Position numbers and translations under genes: made by a program
Shown here: positions 19,491-29,128 of the stretch, piece by piece
Layout: every line of letters begins with the position of its first letter
Position numbering within the stretch: the first letter of the stretch is position 1
Notes under the pieces: generated by a model
The model's input: only the letters and a program-made list of their open reading frames with translations
The model's database searches: none
What the model was told of the DNA's origin: nothing
Assembly: GCA_021234155.1 (NCBI GenBank)
Contig: JAJEKV010000001.1
Span: 37,682,826-37,746,825 of the forward strand
Length of the DNA: 64,000 nucleotides
Reading direction: 5' to 3'
Source: Isoetes taiwanensis
Taxonomy: Eukaryota; Streptophyta; Lycopodiopsida; Isoetales; Isoetaceae

Positions 19491-20404
19491 TCACAATTTA
19501 TATCCCAAATATTGTCTTGCTAAGCCTGCATTGATGCGTCTACCTTGATATCCTGTATTTAAGGCCAATAACATTGTCGCAGCATTAGACATTCTGACTT
19601 GGCTGCTGGTAGTTGTATACCTTTTAACACGAGAAGCTCTAGGCTGCTCATGTTGTCTAATATCACGATAATTGCTTCCTTTACTATCACTACAATCATT
19701 ATACGTGAAATTAGTCTTCGTTTCAGATCCAGGAGCTGATCCAGCATATTCTCTAGGTGCCCAATACTTTTGAGCATAATAATAAAGATTTCCGTACATC
19801 ATCAAAATTTTCTTCCCATCTTTCACAAAAAAATTCCTTCTTGAAATTACATCTCAAAAACTCTTGTGTGCTTCCATTATTACATGCTTCTCGTAAATAA
19901 GGCAATAAGGCTTCCATTAGAAAGTTATCTTCCTTACTCCCCATGTATTAGAAAGGATGCAAGGCAACATATTTTGGATTTCGAATGATTTTCTGTAATC
20001 ATCATCAACCATAATAGTGTTATACACACTATACTCTGGATATTGCCTCCATACCTTCTTGAGATCTTTGATAAAAAATGGCCTCTTATGGAAAAGCTCG
20101 TCATAACCTAAATTTGTGCATTTACTTTGACACCATAAGAATTTGAAGACCTTGTCATTGGGCACAATCTTTTCCAAACAAGTCATAAACCTGTCTCGGA
20201 CATTGTTGTCCAAATTGCAACCTCTGCAAACTTTAGAAGGTGTTCGATAAAAGCAAGACAATTCGGTCTGACTATGATCTCATGTTTATTATCTGCCAAA
20301 CATACACATTTCAATAAAACTCCATTCATATCAAGAATAATAAGTTTCCGCGAGCCTTGTTGAAATATTGGTGTTGCTTGTACAACTTCCATATCTATAA
20401 ACAA
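19491..20404 (-). pseudogene. FCP1/NIF-like phosphatase-domain gene fragment
   Basis: Three overlapping frames together make an FCP1-homology (CTD small phosphatase-like) domain: KLIILDMNGVLLKC near 20340, AIWTTMSE near 20190, KFLWCQSKCTNLGYDELFHK and FIKDLKKVWRQYPEY, then TIMVDDDYRKSF. The family's catalytic D-x-D is D-x-N (DMNG) here, as in plant FCP1-like proteins of the 'LDLNGLL' type, so catalysis is doubtful. At least two frame changes (near 20190 and 19930) indicate decay or unrecognised splicing. It lies downstream of the Asp/Glu-rich gene and may be its 3' part. Confidence 0.6.
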
Positions 20405-20677
20405 ATTGAGAGTTATTCAATTTAATCAAAATGTATGATTATAAAACCATATCATTCTTCTCTTTCCAATAACAAGAAATCTACAACATATACTGAACAT
20501 AAAGAGGTTCTGGACATTCATAAAAAAAGGTCTGGATCCTTCATTCGACCATCATCATATTCCTATGAATGAAGAAAACAATTAGTTGAAACATCGAACA
20601 TATGTTCGAGGTGATACATTATGCTTCACTAAAATCAAGGTTCAAATTTGAGCCATATTCATCATGTTGAATCTCTT

Positions 20678-22230
20678 CTAACATATTTTTAACCTCAAAA
20701 TCACTTGTAGAGCCGTAAGCTCTAAAACATAATGCATTTCTCTTAGGAACACGTCACCTTTCTTATTTGCAAGCATTGGGGAGTGCAACCCTTCCTCTTG
20801 TAACTCTACCTCATGTTCTTCTCCACCATGATGTTCTATATCATGCTCTCCAGACTTTGGTATGGCTTCTTCCTTTCTTGCAGGGGAGTGTAACCCTTCC
20901 TCCTGGAAGGGTAGATGATGTGCTTCTGCATTCTGTGCTTCCTCTACATCTTCATGCATGTTCCCATCTACATCCATATCCACATCTGCATCTACATCTT
21001 CATCTTCATCTTCATCTTCATCTTCATCTTCATCTTCATCTTCATCTTCATCTTCATCTTCATCTTCATCTTCATCTTCATCTTCATCTTCATCTTCATC
21101 TTCATCTTCATCTTCATCTTCTGCATCTTTATGAGAAAGCTCTTTTGGAGAAGATGTAGACAAGACTTGCTGTGTAGTCTGAAAAGTTGTAGATGTAGAT
21201 TCTAGTTCCTGAACTTCACATGATATACCCAAATTTATCTGCACCCTTTTCTTGAGTATCTGAAATAGAGGTAGCTTTGAGAACTCAGATATAATGGATT
21301 CAATTGCAATCTTTTGAATGGCATTATCTGTTAAGACAATCACTTGCCTATCAAGTAGCAATGCTTCCCGAGCACCTCCACAATTGACCTCCACTATTGT
21401 TTGGTTTGGCCTAGAGAGAGCATCAATAAACCTAAGTATACCATTTCTCAATATAATACCTTTTACAATCCCGCCACCTTGCAATCCACTGGCCATTGAA
21501 TAGCTCATAGGCTTCAGATATAAATCCAATTCTTTAGAATCTTCAACATGTAAAACTAGATCATAATCTGGAGCTGGATCTTCTGTTCGAAAATATAATG
21601 AGCAATCCTTGTATAATAGTGATTCTAGTGATCCTTTTGCATCCTTTGAAACACGTGCAAGAATGACAAAGGTCTTTAGTGCAAGGACACCTTTATCTGG
21701 TGCATTAGTTTCATGATAACAAAAAAAAATTTGCACTTTGCCTTCAATAGCATTTAAGGTCTCTGTACAATCATGTATCTCATGCGGTGTCAGGAAAAAT
21801 AGATAAGAATAAGAGCTCTGCATGAAGAAAATACCAAGATTCAATAAATTTAAAAATAATATGGAAGTATTCCATAAATCTTTATCATAACATACCTCTT
21901 TATTGATATCAGCCACCAGATTAATAATATCTTCAATATCTTTTTTCTTCCACCCTTCTTGTGTGTGAACTAAAATTAAATCTATAGTTCTCTCTTTCTC
22001 AAAAACCCTTACATCTCTAGTCTTTGTGACTCCTGGTCCTATGTTGTACACAACAATAGCTTTATGGTCCATTCTAACTTGCCCATGATCTGTATCCCAC
22101 ATGGCTTCAAGCTGATCAGTGGCGAGGCTTGGCATCCTACTACTTTTACTCTTATCCAAAACTTCTTTGCACCATGCCTGAACAATAGCCTCTAAGTTGC
22201 TCCCATGATGAAGCGATTGTAGGACTCTCT
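20678..22230 (-). CDS. Intron-containing unknown protein with long Asp/Glu run
   Basis: TTATTTGCAG just before 22230 is a splice acceptor, so the open frame is an internal exon set and not a gene start. An in-frame 78-bp intron (21895-21818) has GTATGTTATG at its donor and TTCATGCAG at its acceptor; splicing joins INKE to SSYSYLFFL. The protein has a mixed globular part with RVFEKERTIDLILVHTQEGW and CYHETNAPDKGVLALKTFV, then an alternating Glu-Asp run of about 42 residues encoded by (CATCTT)n, then a His/Glu-rich tail. I do not recognise a family. Upstream exons appear to be 22436-22665 and the ParB-like region. Confidence 0.5.
20995..21120. repeat. (CATCTT)n microsatellite, about 21 units
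   Basis: A pure hexanucleotide run of roughly 126 bp. It stays in frame on the minus strand and encodes alternating Asp and Glu. Confidence 0.95.
21818..21895 (-). other. 78-bp GT-AG intron
   Basis: Donor GAG|GTATGTTATG and acceptor TTCATGCAG|AG on the minus strand, AT-rich in between. The length is a multiple of three and has no stop, so the unspliced frame stays open. Confidence 0.75.
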
Positions 22231-22435
22231 GCAAATAACCTTGACAAAGTCAAGTTATGGTCCCGCGTATAATTTTTCATATGAGTTAACATGCCCTATT
22301 TTAGTATACGACATTCTTTCATCCGATCAGCATACTCTGCCACATGTTCTAGCCCCCGTTCATTCGCCTTCTTGCTCTTCCAAGTAATTGATCCTTTCAA
22401 CAATGCATTCGCAACATCTTCTAATTCCCTAATGT

Positions 22436-22665
22436 TTAATTGGTGCGTGCAATGAAACAATGATAACACTGTCTCCTTCTGCTTCTAGCACCTCCAGTAT
22501 TCCCTTTCCAATCTGGCAATTCACCCTTGTTATACAGATCAATAGCTTTCCTCCACTTATCAAATATATTTCTCTCTGTTGTTAAAAGGTTGTAAATCAC
22601 AGGCACTGAAGCCTTCCCTCCAAATGCGACTTTTGCAATTTCAGCAAACTGCTGCATAATTGAAA
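22436..22665 (-). pseudogene. Exon of the same decayed gene
   Basis: Starts after ATTATGCAG with QFAEIAKVAFGGKASVPVIY and NIFDKWRKAIDLYNKGELPD. After about 60 codons the best continuation changes frame (ILEVLEAEGDSVIIVSLHAP), and changes again to ELEDVANALLKGSITWKSKK toward 22300, where a stop follows CRILK. These changes suggest pseudogene decay. Confidence 0.5.
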
Positions 22666-22680
22666 TTATATCTATTACAA

Positions 22681-22745
22681 ACTTCCAACACTCGCTGGAA
22701 GTTGAATCATGAATTTCTATTAGAAACTTCCAACACATGTTAGAA
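22681..22745. repeat. Two degraded copies of the CTTCCAAC/GTTGGAAG palindrome
   Basis: CTTCCAACACTCGCTGGAAG and CTTCCAACACATGTTAGAAG lie in an intron-like interval of the minus-strand gene. They are the leftmost members of the palindrome family that is concentrated at 24.3-27.8 and 52.7-53.5 kb. Confidence 0.75.
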
Positions 22746-22872
22746 GTGTGATGTCAAATTACAAAAAATAACAAAACCAAATAACCACCTTAAATTCTGC
22801 ACTGGTCGGCTTTCCTTGAATTGGTTTTGGAGGGCATTTCATGATCTCCCATTGTGCTCTAGCGTGCTCAAA

Positions 22873-24204
22873 CTAGTCTAGAAAAGGTGAGACAAATTTA
22901 TTTTTTTCATTCTTTTTGTTTGCCTCAGACGAGATTTCCATTAACTTTAACATTGGTGTGTCATGAGCAATGATCCTGGCTGCACGCATGCCCCACCTTC
23001 TCTTGTATTCTGGAGATTCATTTGAAAGTAACTGCATCGCCCTCATGGAATGTTGACCAGCTATTACTATGAACCTCATATCTTTGTTGCAAACTTCATC
23101 CAATTTCTTTACACGAAGAGGCCGCAATGTAGTAACATCTATAGGCAATAGGTCAGCAATCTCCGGAGTGCTAGTAGGATGCCTCAACATTTCATTTCGC
23201 TGCCACTGAACATGACTTGGATTGAATTTCCGATAGTTCCATTGTGCAAATTCCTTAGATTTACTAAGGTCAGGAATGATGCAATTATGAACGTTAATCA
23301 TGATGGGAAGCGGAAAACCAAATATAAAATACTTTGAATCTTCTTTAACTGCCTCTCCAATGCTAAGTTCCTGTTTATTCTTCTTTTTCGAACTTCCTAC
23401 ACTACCCATAACCTTTTTTCCATCATCTGACTTCAGTTTTAATGGCCACTTCTCAATAATAGCATCCTTTGGTGACCCTTCCAGTAAGCAAATTATGGCA
23501 CTATCCTTTGATATTTTTACGGCATTGGCATCTGTGCCTCCTTTTTTGGCGAAAGCTTTCTCTTTCCCTTCCTCTTGAGATTTTCTTTTCTTATTTTTTG
23601 CATCCTCTTTATTTTTCTCCTTACTTTCTTCCTGAGACTTCCTTTTCTTCTTTTGTCCATCATCCATACATTTTGGAGCATCTTTTTTCTTCTTCAATAA
23701 TTTAGAACAACTCTGAGTACCTTTAGGCATCTTGTTTGCAAGCTTTGCATAAACTTGAGAACCAGTATCCTCTCTGGATAATTTTGAACAAATCATACGA
23801 AGCCCGTCATAAAGGTCATCATGAGAATGCAGACCGGCTGCTTCCAAGTCATTATGATTAGGCAGCTTCCAACCATAACGTCGGCAACTAACTTCAATTT
23901 CCTCAGTCTGGACCATTTTATTAACATCAAAATTTTCAAAGCAAAGAGAGTATCCATAAATTTTGTTCTCCCCTGGATTTTCCACCAAAGCCTCAAGTAT
24001 ACAATTACCATCTTCACTAGGCACATCATGAAGCTTCAATAATATTCCATAAATATTTCCATCTTCATCTAATAAGCAAACATCGTTGAAAGATGTATAC
24101 CCATGTAACACTTCAAAAAACCATGTCTTCTTTATTAGATCTTGCTTCATATCATAGTCTTCAAAACTAACGTCTTCCAATGAAATTGCTCTGAACCTCG
24201 CATT
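22873..24204 (-). CDS. ParB/Srx-like domain protein with Lys-rich linker
   Basis: TTTTTCACATACAG before CAATGCGAGG (24204) is a splice acceptor, so the exon starts there and not at the ATG at 24312. The first 150 residues (RFRAISLEDVSFEDYDMKQ, HDDLYDGLRMICSKLSRED) are of unknown fold. A Lys/Glu-rich linker follows (two KKRKSQEE blocks). The C-terminal part reads LRPLRVKKLDEVCNKDMRF then IVIAGQHSMRAMQLL, resembling the ParB/sulfiredoxin 'I-x-G-E-R-R' core with GQHS in place of GERR. A TAG stop at 22873-22875 interrupts FLD|FEHARAQWEIMK, whose frame stays open to a possible donor near 22786. Function unknown. Confidence 0.5.
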   Translation of the reverse strand, partial: NARFRAISLEDVSFEDYDMKQDLIKKTWFFEVLHGYTSFNDVCLLDEDGNIYGILLKLHDVPSEDGNCILEALVENPGENKIYGYSLCFENFDVNKMVQTEEIEVSCRRYGWKLPNHNDLEAAGLHSHDDLYDGLRMICSKLSREDTGSQVYAKLANKMPKGTQSCSKLLKKKKDAPKCMDDGQKKKRKSQEESKEKNKEDAKNKKRKSQEEGKEKAFAKKGGTDANAVKISKDSAIICLLEGSPKDAIIEKWPLKLKSDDGKKVMGSVGSSKKKNKQELSIGEAVKEDSKYFIFGFPLPIMINVHNCIIPDLSKSKEFAQWNYRKFNPSHVQWQRNEMLRHPTSTPEIADLLPIDVTTLRPLRVKKLDEVCNKDMRFIVIAGQHSMRAMQLLSNESPEYKRRWGMRAARIIAHDTPMLKLMEISSEANKKNEKNKFVSPFLD

Positions 24205-24311
24205 GCTGTATGTGAAAAACAATGAGACAAATATTAATAAAAATGTAATCATGTCCCATGAAGTCTTAGTTATGAAATACAAGTGTAATTTACAGGTTAG
24301 TGACCAAGCCA

Positions 24312-24775
24312 AACATCCAACGCATGTTGGAAGCGAGATCGCATCAATCTAAAAAGTGTCATTCCACAATCAACTACATAGATATATTTGAGTTGTGTTT
24401 GAGTTTTTCCATTCTCTAGAATGCAACATATACTTCCAACACATGTTGGAAGTAGGCCCACAACCTAAACGTTAAGTGCTCTACGATGTCTAGAATTCCA
24501 ACTTCAAACACATATTGGAAGTGATGTTTGATGATCCAAGTACCAATTTAAGAATCCTAAATTCCAACACAAACGTAAAATTTGAAAAAAAAGTGCATCA
24601 TTAGAACATAGAACTTCCAACGCAAGTTGGAAGTGAAGCCAATCGTAAACTTGAAGAAGGTGCTTTTCCCTCGAAGCTCTCATTCTAACAGTTCTCTCAA
24701 AGTCCAACTTCAAACTCATGTTGGAAGCCACAACATCATTACAAAACGAACTTCCAACACATGTTGGAAGTGAGC
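24312..24775. repeat. Palindrome cluster CTTCCAACACATGTTGGAAG
   Basis: Six copies in 460 bp: near 24315, 24432 (exact), 24502, 24609, 24706 and 24753 (exact). The 8-bp arms CTTCCAAC/GTTGGAAG enclose a 4-base centre such as ACAT or GCAA. The 24628-24780 block, with two palindromes and its spacers, is repeated at 26927-27065, so the palindromes are part of a higher-order repeat of about 150 bp. Confidence 0.85.
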
Positions 24776-24801
24776 CCAAAAATTACGGTTTCACACTATA
24801 A

Positions 24802-25718
24802 GGGTAGTTTCCCACTCACAATTAGGTTAGGTTAACTTAACCAGCTGGTTATCTCTTAACTTAACGGAAAGTAGGTTATGATTTCCCATTAAAATCATTA
24901 AGTTAAGACTAACTTAAAGGATTGTGAAGATATGCATTCGCACTATACCAATTATGGATCACTTAGGTTAAGCTCATGAAATCAACTTAACCTAACCTTT
25001 ATAATGAGCTTGTGCTTCACACTAGCAGTTAAGAAGTTTTGTTAGGTTAGAGATAAATGTGTTCGTTTCTCACTTCAGTTAAGAGACACGGTTAAGTTAA
25101 ATGGAGGATATGAGGTTTTTCTCAAGTTACTATTTTTGTGAATCGTTTGACTACCTAGTAAAATCTAGTAAAGTGGTTGGCTCTCTAGTCAATAAGTTAA
25201 ATTTTGGTTAACTTACACTTTCTCACCAATCAACGGACTGGTAGTCAACTCTCTCCATTTTAATACTTTCTAGTCAAGTACTACGTGACCAGTCAATCTA
25301 TCATAAAATTCTTAAAATCCACCTTCTATTTTAATGTTTTTTATTCAATCTATCAAACTAATAACACACTTGGTCAACTAGTTGGCCTCCTTGTCAAAAT
25401 TACGATTTAAGAGTCTAAGCTAACTGGAACCATTTCTCACTTGTAGTTAAGTTAGCTTAATGCTTAACCAAAAAGTTAGAAGTTAAGTAGACCTTGCTTA
25501 GGTCACTTAACTTTTGCACTAGTTGGTTAAATATTTTTAAATTTGGTTAAGAAAATAACTTAACTTTTTCTAGTAAGAAGGATTCTCCGTTAAGTTAATG
25601 AACGGTTAAAAATTAACTGGAATTAACTTAACTGATATTAACTTAAGGGTTAGTGGGAACGCAAGTTCCAGTTATTTGCCCTATTTAACTTAACTTAATG
25701 GCAAGTGGAAAATGACCC
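24802..25718. mobile_element. Harbinger/Tourist-like MITE, 917 bp, TSD TAA
   Basis: The left end GGGTAGTTTCCCACT and the right end (inverse) GGGTCATTTTCCACTT are imperfect terminal inverted repeats that continue with ATTAGGTTAGGTTAA versus ATTAAGTTAAGTTAA. Both are flanked by TAA (24799-24801 and 25719-25721), the 3-bp target duplication typical of PIF/Harbinger elements. The interior is rich in AACTTAAC/GTTAAGTT on both strands and has no ORF, so it is non-autonomous. Confidence 0.65.
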
Positions 25719-25741
25719 TAAGATTATAAACCTAGTTTAAA

Positions 25742-25765
25742 AACCTCCAACATATGTTGGAGGCC
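25742..25765. repeat. Palindrome copy with compensatory change
   Basis: CCTCCAACATATGTTGGAGG: both arms carry the matching T-to-C and A-to-G change relative to the family consensus, so pairing is kept. Confidence 0.8.
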
Positions 25766-26198
25766 AGCTATTAAATTAAAGGACATTCCTAGGATGGGTC
25801 CTATGATAGGCATATACTGGCCAGTGAAGTGGTGTTCTCATTGAGCTTTGTAAAACATTGAGTACAAATGGATCCCTCACTAGGGATAGGTAAATTTGGA
25901 AATATGAATTTTAAATGCTCCGAAACTAGACAATCATCGAGAGCATGATGAAACTGAAGAATACAACATAAAAGATGGTTTTTTCCGCCACTTGGTCGAT
26001 GCAAAGGCGAGAAGACTCGGTGACTGCTCCTTATCGGGAAGAAGAACCACGCCGTCTTAGGTTTTTGAGGAAACCCAAGCAAATAGTTGATGCACGACCC
26101 CACGCACTATGGCAACCACAAGACCTTAAACAATCCTGCAGAATCAGGCTGAAAGAAAACTAACCCATCAATGAGTTAGATGCCATAGGCAAGAAGAC

Positions 26199-26515
26199 TC
26201 GGAGGCTCCAGGGCCACGCCGAGAAAGAAACAACAGCCGACCAATCGGGGAACCGTCCCCGTGGAATGACCATCGGGAAAAACAACCGATTAGTGCCGCC
26301 TCGAGGCTACGCCACGCCAGAAAAAAAACAATAAATATGATCTCGGAGGCAACAGCGCCACGCCGAGAGAAAAACATGAAATAAGAAATATTGACTCAGA
26401 GGCTACAATGCCACACCAAGAGAAAACATGAATGAATAAATAAAAATACTAGTGCCATGCCGAGAAAGAGTAAACCAATAAGTATGCCTCAGAGGCTACA
26501 AAGCCACGCTGAGGA
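26199..26515. repeat. Six hairpin units CTCGGAGGC ... GCCACGCCGAG
   Basis: Units start near 26199, 26297, 26342, 26395, 26448 (half) and 26485. In the clearest ones CTCGG pairs with CCGAG and GGC with GCC around a variable loop. A-rich spacers of 25-70 bp lie between them. Confidence 0.7.
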
Positions 26516-26723
26516 AATAAAGAAATGCAAATTTAAAGGACATAGAAAAGGAAATAAGGAACACGGTCAAATGAAAAAACCATCAAGGGAGGGAGGGTGA
26601 GGGAAACTGATAGGATAGAGAAGAAGGAGAAATCTAGCTCAAGAGAACGCCGATGATAGAACAATGAAAAGATGCTGAATAAATAGGATGAGTGACAAAG
26701 GGACGTCCCCATCCAAGGAATGT

Positions 26724-26751
26724 CGGTTCTATTGCTGTCGCAATAGAACCG
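26724..26751. repeat. Perfect 12-bp inverted repeat
   Basis: CGGTTCTATTGC, loop TGTC, GCAATAGAACCG. Confidence 0.95.
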
Positions 26752-26780
26752 TGGCATTAAATGGACAGAGAGGCCTTGGG

Positions 26781-26940
26781 ACATAATTCATGTACTACAG
26801 AACAGGTTAAAATTTGAATGCTCTATAAAGCCTGCCTCAAAAAAGTGAAGCCAATTGTAAACATAATTCATGTACTACAGAACAGGTTAAAATTTGAATG
26901 CTCTATAAAGCCTGCCTCAAAAAAGTGAAGCCAATTGTAA
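26781..26940. repeat. Exact 80-bp tandem duplication
   Basis: Two identical copies (26781-26860 and 26861-26940) starting ACATAATTCATGTACTACAG. Their identity implies a recent event or an assembly artefact. Confidence 0.95.
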
Positions 26941-26999
26941 ACTTGAAAAAAGGTGCTTTTCTAGAAGCTCTCGTTCTAAAAGTTTACTCAAAGTCGAAC

Positions 27000-27737
27000 T
27001 TCCAATGCATGTTGGAAGCCACAACCTTATTACAAAAACCAACTTCCAATACATGTTGGACGTGATGCCACGACTTCATTTGGAAGTTTCCATGCTATAA
27101 CAAGAATCTAGGATTCAACTACAAATTAGAGAAACTTAGGCCACCTAGTCTAGAGATCCTTCAAACTTCCATCATTAGAATAATGGACTTCCAACACAAG
27201 TTGGAAGTGGAGCCACACTTAAACCCCGAGCCGACGCTGCTTTAGCAGTAGGGCAAAGCCCCGTTGGGCACCTGCCAGCGGGTGTAGCTTGAAAACCGAC
27301 GGATAGTTGGTGTGTGAAAAACCTGCCCTAAGTCATTGTAGGTTGGAGGGGTGACTTATGTCTAGACATGGAAGATGGTTAGGCTCACAGGCCTAGGCTT
27401 GTGGGGTGGGAAGCTATACCTAAAGAAACGCAGCTGGCCAGCATTTTTTTTTAAACTTGAAAAATACGTTTTTCTAAGAGCTCCCATTCTAAGATCTGTA
27501 CAAGAATTCCAACTTCCAACACATGTTGGAAGTCACAACCTTAATTCAGGACCTCCACACTAAAATGAGAATTCAAGATTCAACTTCGAATTTGAGAAAC
27601 CTATGTTTAAATGTCAACTTCCAAATGTCAACTTCCAACTCATGTTGGAAGTTAGGCCACAACTTAGGGTTGGAAAAAAGATGTACATCTACAGAGATCC
27701 TTTCGAGTTCTAACTTCCAACATATGTTGGAAGTGAT
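27000..27737. repeat. Palindrome cluster CTTCCAACACATGTTGGAAG, part 2
   Basis: Copies near 27000, 27041, 27188, 27510 (exact), 27630 and 27716 (CTTCCAACATATGTTGGAAG, exact palindrome). One higher-order unit is interrupted by the probable SINE at 27225-27450. Confidence 0.85.
27225..27450 (+). mobile_element. Probable SINE with T-tail, TSD TTAAAC
   Basis: A 226-bp insertion is flanked by TTAAAC (27219-27224 and 27451-27456). Related repeat copies at 24.6 and 26.9 kb run straight from GTAAAC into TTGAA, so the segment is absent there. It begins CCCGAGCCGACGC, has GGGTGTAGCTTGAAAACC reminiscent of a pol III B box, and ends in a run of nine T. Short T-tails occur in some plant SINEs. The tRNA ancestry is not clear. 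Confidence 0.5.
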
Positions 27738-27960
27738 GACATAATCTCATGTCAAAACTGACAATAAATAAGAATCTAAGAACAAATTGAATTCAAAACT
27801 GACAATAAATAAGAATTGGATCCAATTTTTTTAGGCCAGAACACTTCTGGGTATAGAAGTTGGCGCAAATCTAGCGATTTTTTGTGGGTAAGAAGCCTGC
27901 AGGTCCGGGGATTTGGAGCAGAAATATCATGAAAGAAATCGAAAGAAAACACAACAAATG

Positions 27961-28544
27961 TGTTTGGGGTCTGGGTTCGGGAACTCCTGCAAGACAGCCC
28001 TCTGTGAGGACCCTTGGATCTAACAGGAGAATCCGGGGACTATGTCACGCGGGATTTGCAAGAAAACAAGGAAAGGGAAAAGAAAACAAAAGAACAATGA
28101 GACAACAATGATAAGCTTCTTTGATATCAATGATGATGATACATGAGCTCTCGCAACCGAGAGAGGACTGAAGTGAGACAAGACTCAAAACTCATCTAAA
28201 ACTCATGTGCTAGCTCTACTCATATATATAGTACAATGGCCTTTGGCCCAATATAGACATTCTGACTGATCTCGGTGCCGACTCCTGGAAGGAGGCCTGA
28301 TTTGCGTGAATCTTTGCTGGTGCCTCTTGAAAAGCTCGGAAATCACGCCGACGCCGATGCATGCGGTGACGGACGCCACTTGTCCGCGCCGCCTCTTGTT
28401 GACGCCAGCGTGGTCTTTGTCTCGTGTGGGTCCGCTTTGGTCTTCTGGCCGAGCCTTTGATGGTGACCAGCGACCGATGGATCCTTGGACTTGACCTGGT
28501 CCGTCAGATGCATGAATAGTCCCTGCACGGAGGTAGGACTAACA
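27961..28544 (-). repeat. 3' LTR of the outer element
   Basis: 584 bp, starts TGTTTGGGG and ends TAGGACTAACA on the plus strand. The minus strand carries a TATA-like CTATATATATGAG. The internal side is bordered by a purine-rich stretch (GTGGGGGTTAG on the minus strand), the likely polypurine tract. Confidence 0.9.
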
Positions 28545-29128
28545 CTAACCCCCACAAAACGACAATTCGGTCCAAGAAAAGGAGGAAGTGCTTCCGAGGG
28601 CGGGAAACCAGCAGTCTGGAAATGATCCTCACGGGAATGAGGACGGGCGCCATTATGATAATAAGCAATGAGGTCCTGGCGTGTTTGAAGTGCGTCAGGA
28701 GTGTTGAGTCCAGGGGCAGGAGCAGCATCAATGAGGAAGTGAGAGCGCACCATGTCTTCCAGAGCAGCATGTGCGTCCGAGGGAACAAACTGGCACTCCA
28801 TGAGAAGGCAGGTCTGGAGACCGAAGGCACTGACGCTGGCATTCGGGTTGCAGTAAAAGATTGGACGCTGCAGATTTAGAGAGCTTACCAGGATGCATTT
28901 GAGAGCAGCACAGAAGCCAGCTTGACGGTGAACCGAAGGATCCGGGGAGGTGGCTGCATTCTATAAAAAGGTATCAAGGCCATGCAGAGCATCAGCAGGC
29001 CGTTGCCAACCACGCTCATTAGCAATGTAGATCCAATTGGTAGTTTGGTCCAAGGTGGCATCAGCTTTCCACTCAGAGCGTCGGACAAAACGGGGATCCC
29101 ACCGCAGATCCGTCGAGATCTGTGGAGG
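28545..29128 (-). pseudogene. Post-pol ORF of the outer element, C-terminal part
   Basis: Continues the protein interrupted at 42651: QISTDLRWDPRFVRRSEWKA, NWIYIANERGWQRPADALHG, then after frame changes MECQFVPSDAHAALEDM and NTPDALQTRQDLIAYYHNGA (28345-28801). The reading frame is exactly restored across the 13.5-kb insertion if one 5-bp target copy is removed (WTP then PQIST). The frame runs past the polypurine tract into the LTR, so the true stop was lost or is shifted. Family unknown. Confidence 0.6.

Larger units (their letters stand above)
25960..26780 (-). mobile_element. Remnant of a second DIRS-type 3' region
   Basis: GGTTTTTGAGGAAACCCAAG near 26060 and the preceding CGGTGACTGCTCC resemble the start of the DIRS 3' region at 6515-6600. 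As in that element, it then shows repeated hairpins (26199-26515) and a strong inverted repeat (26724-26751), in the same order and spacing. No ORFs remain. The assignment rests on layout and short sequence similarity only. Confidence 0.4.

Noticed and set aside
20915-21205. Plus-strand ORF of alternating Ile-Phe, and another of His-Leu
   Set aside because: These are reverse readings of the (CATCTT)n microsatellite, which encodes the Asp/Glu run on the minus strand.
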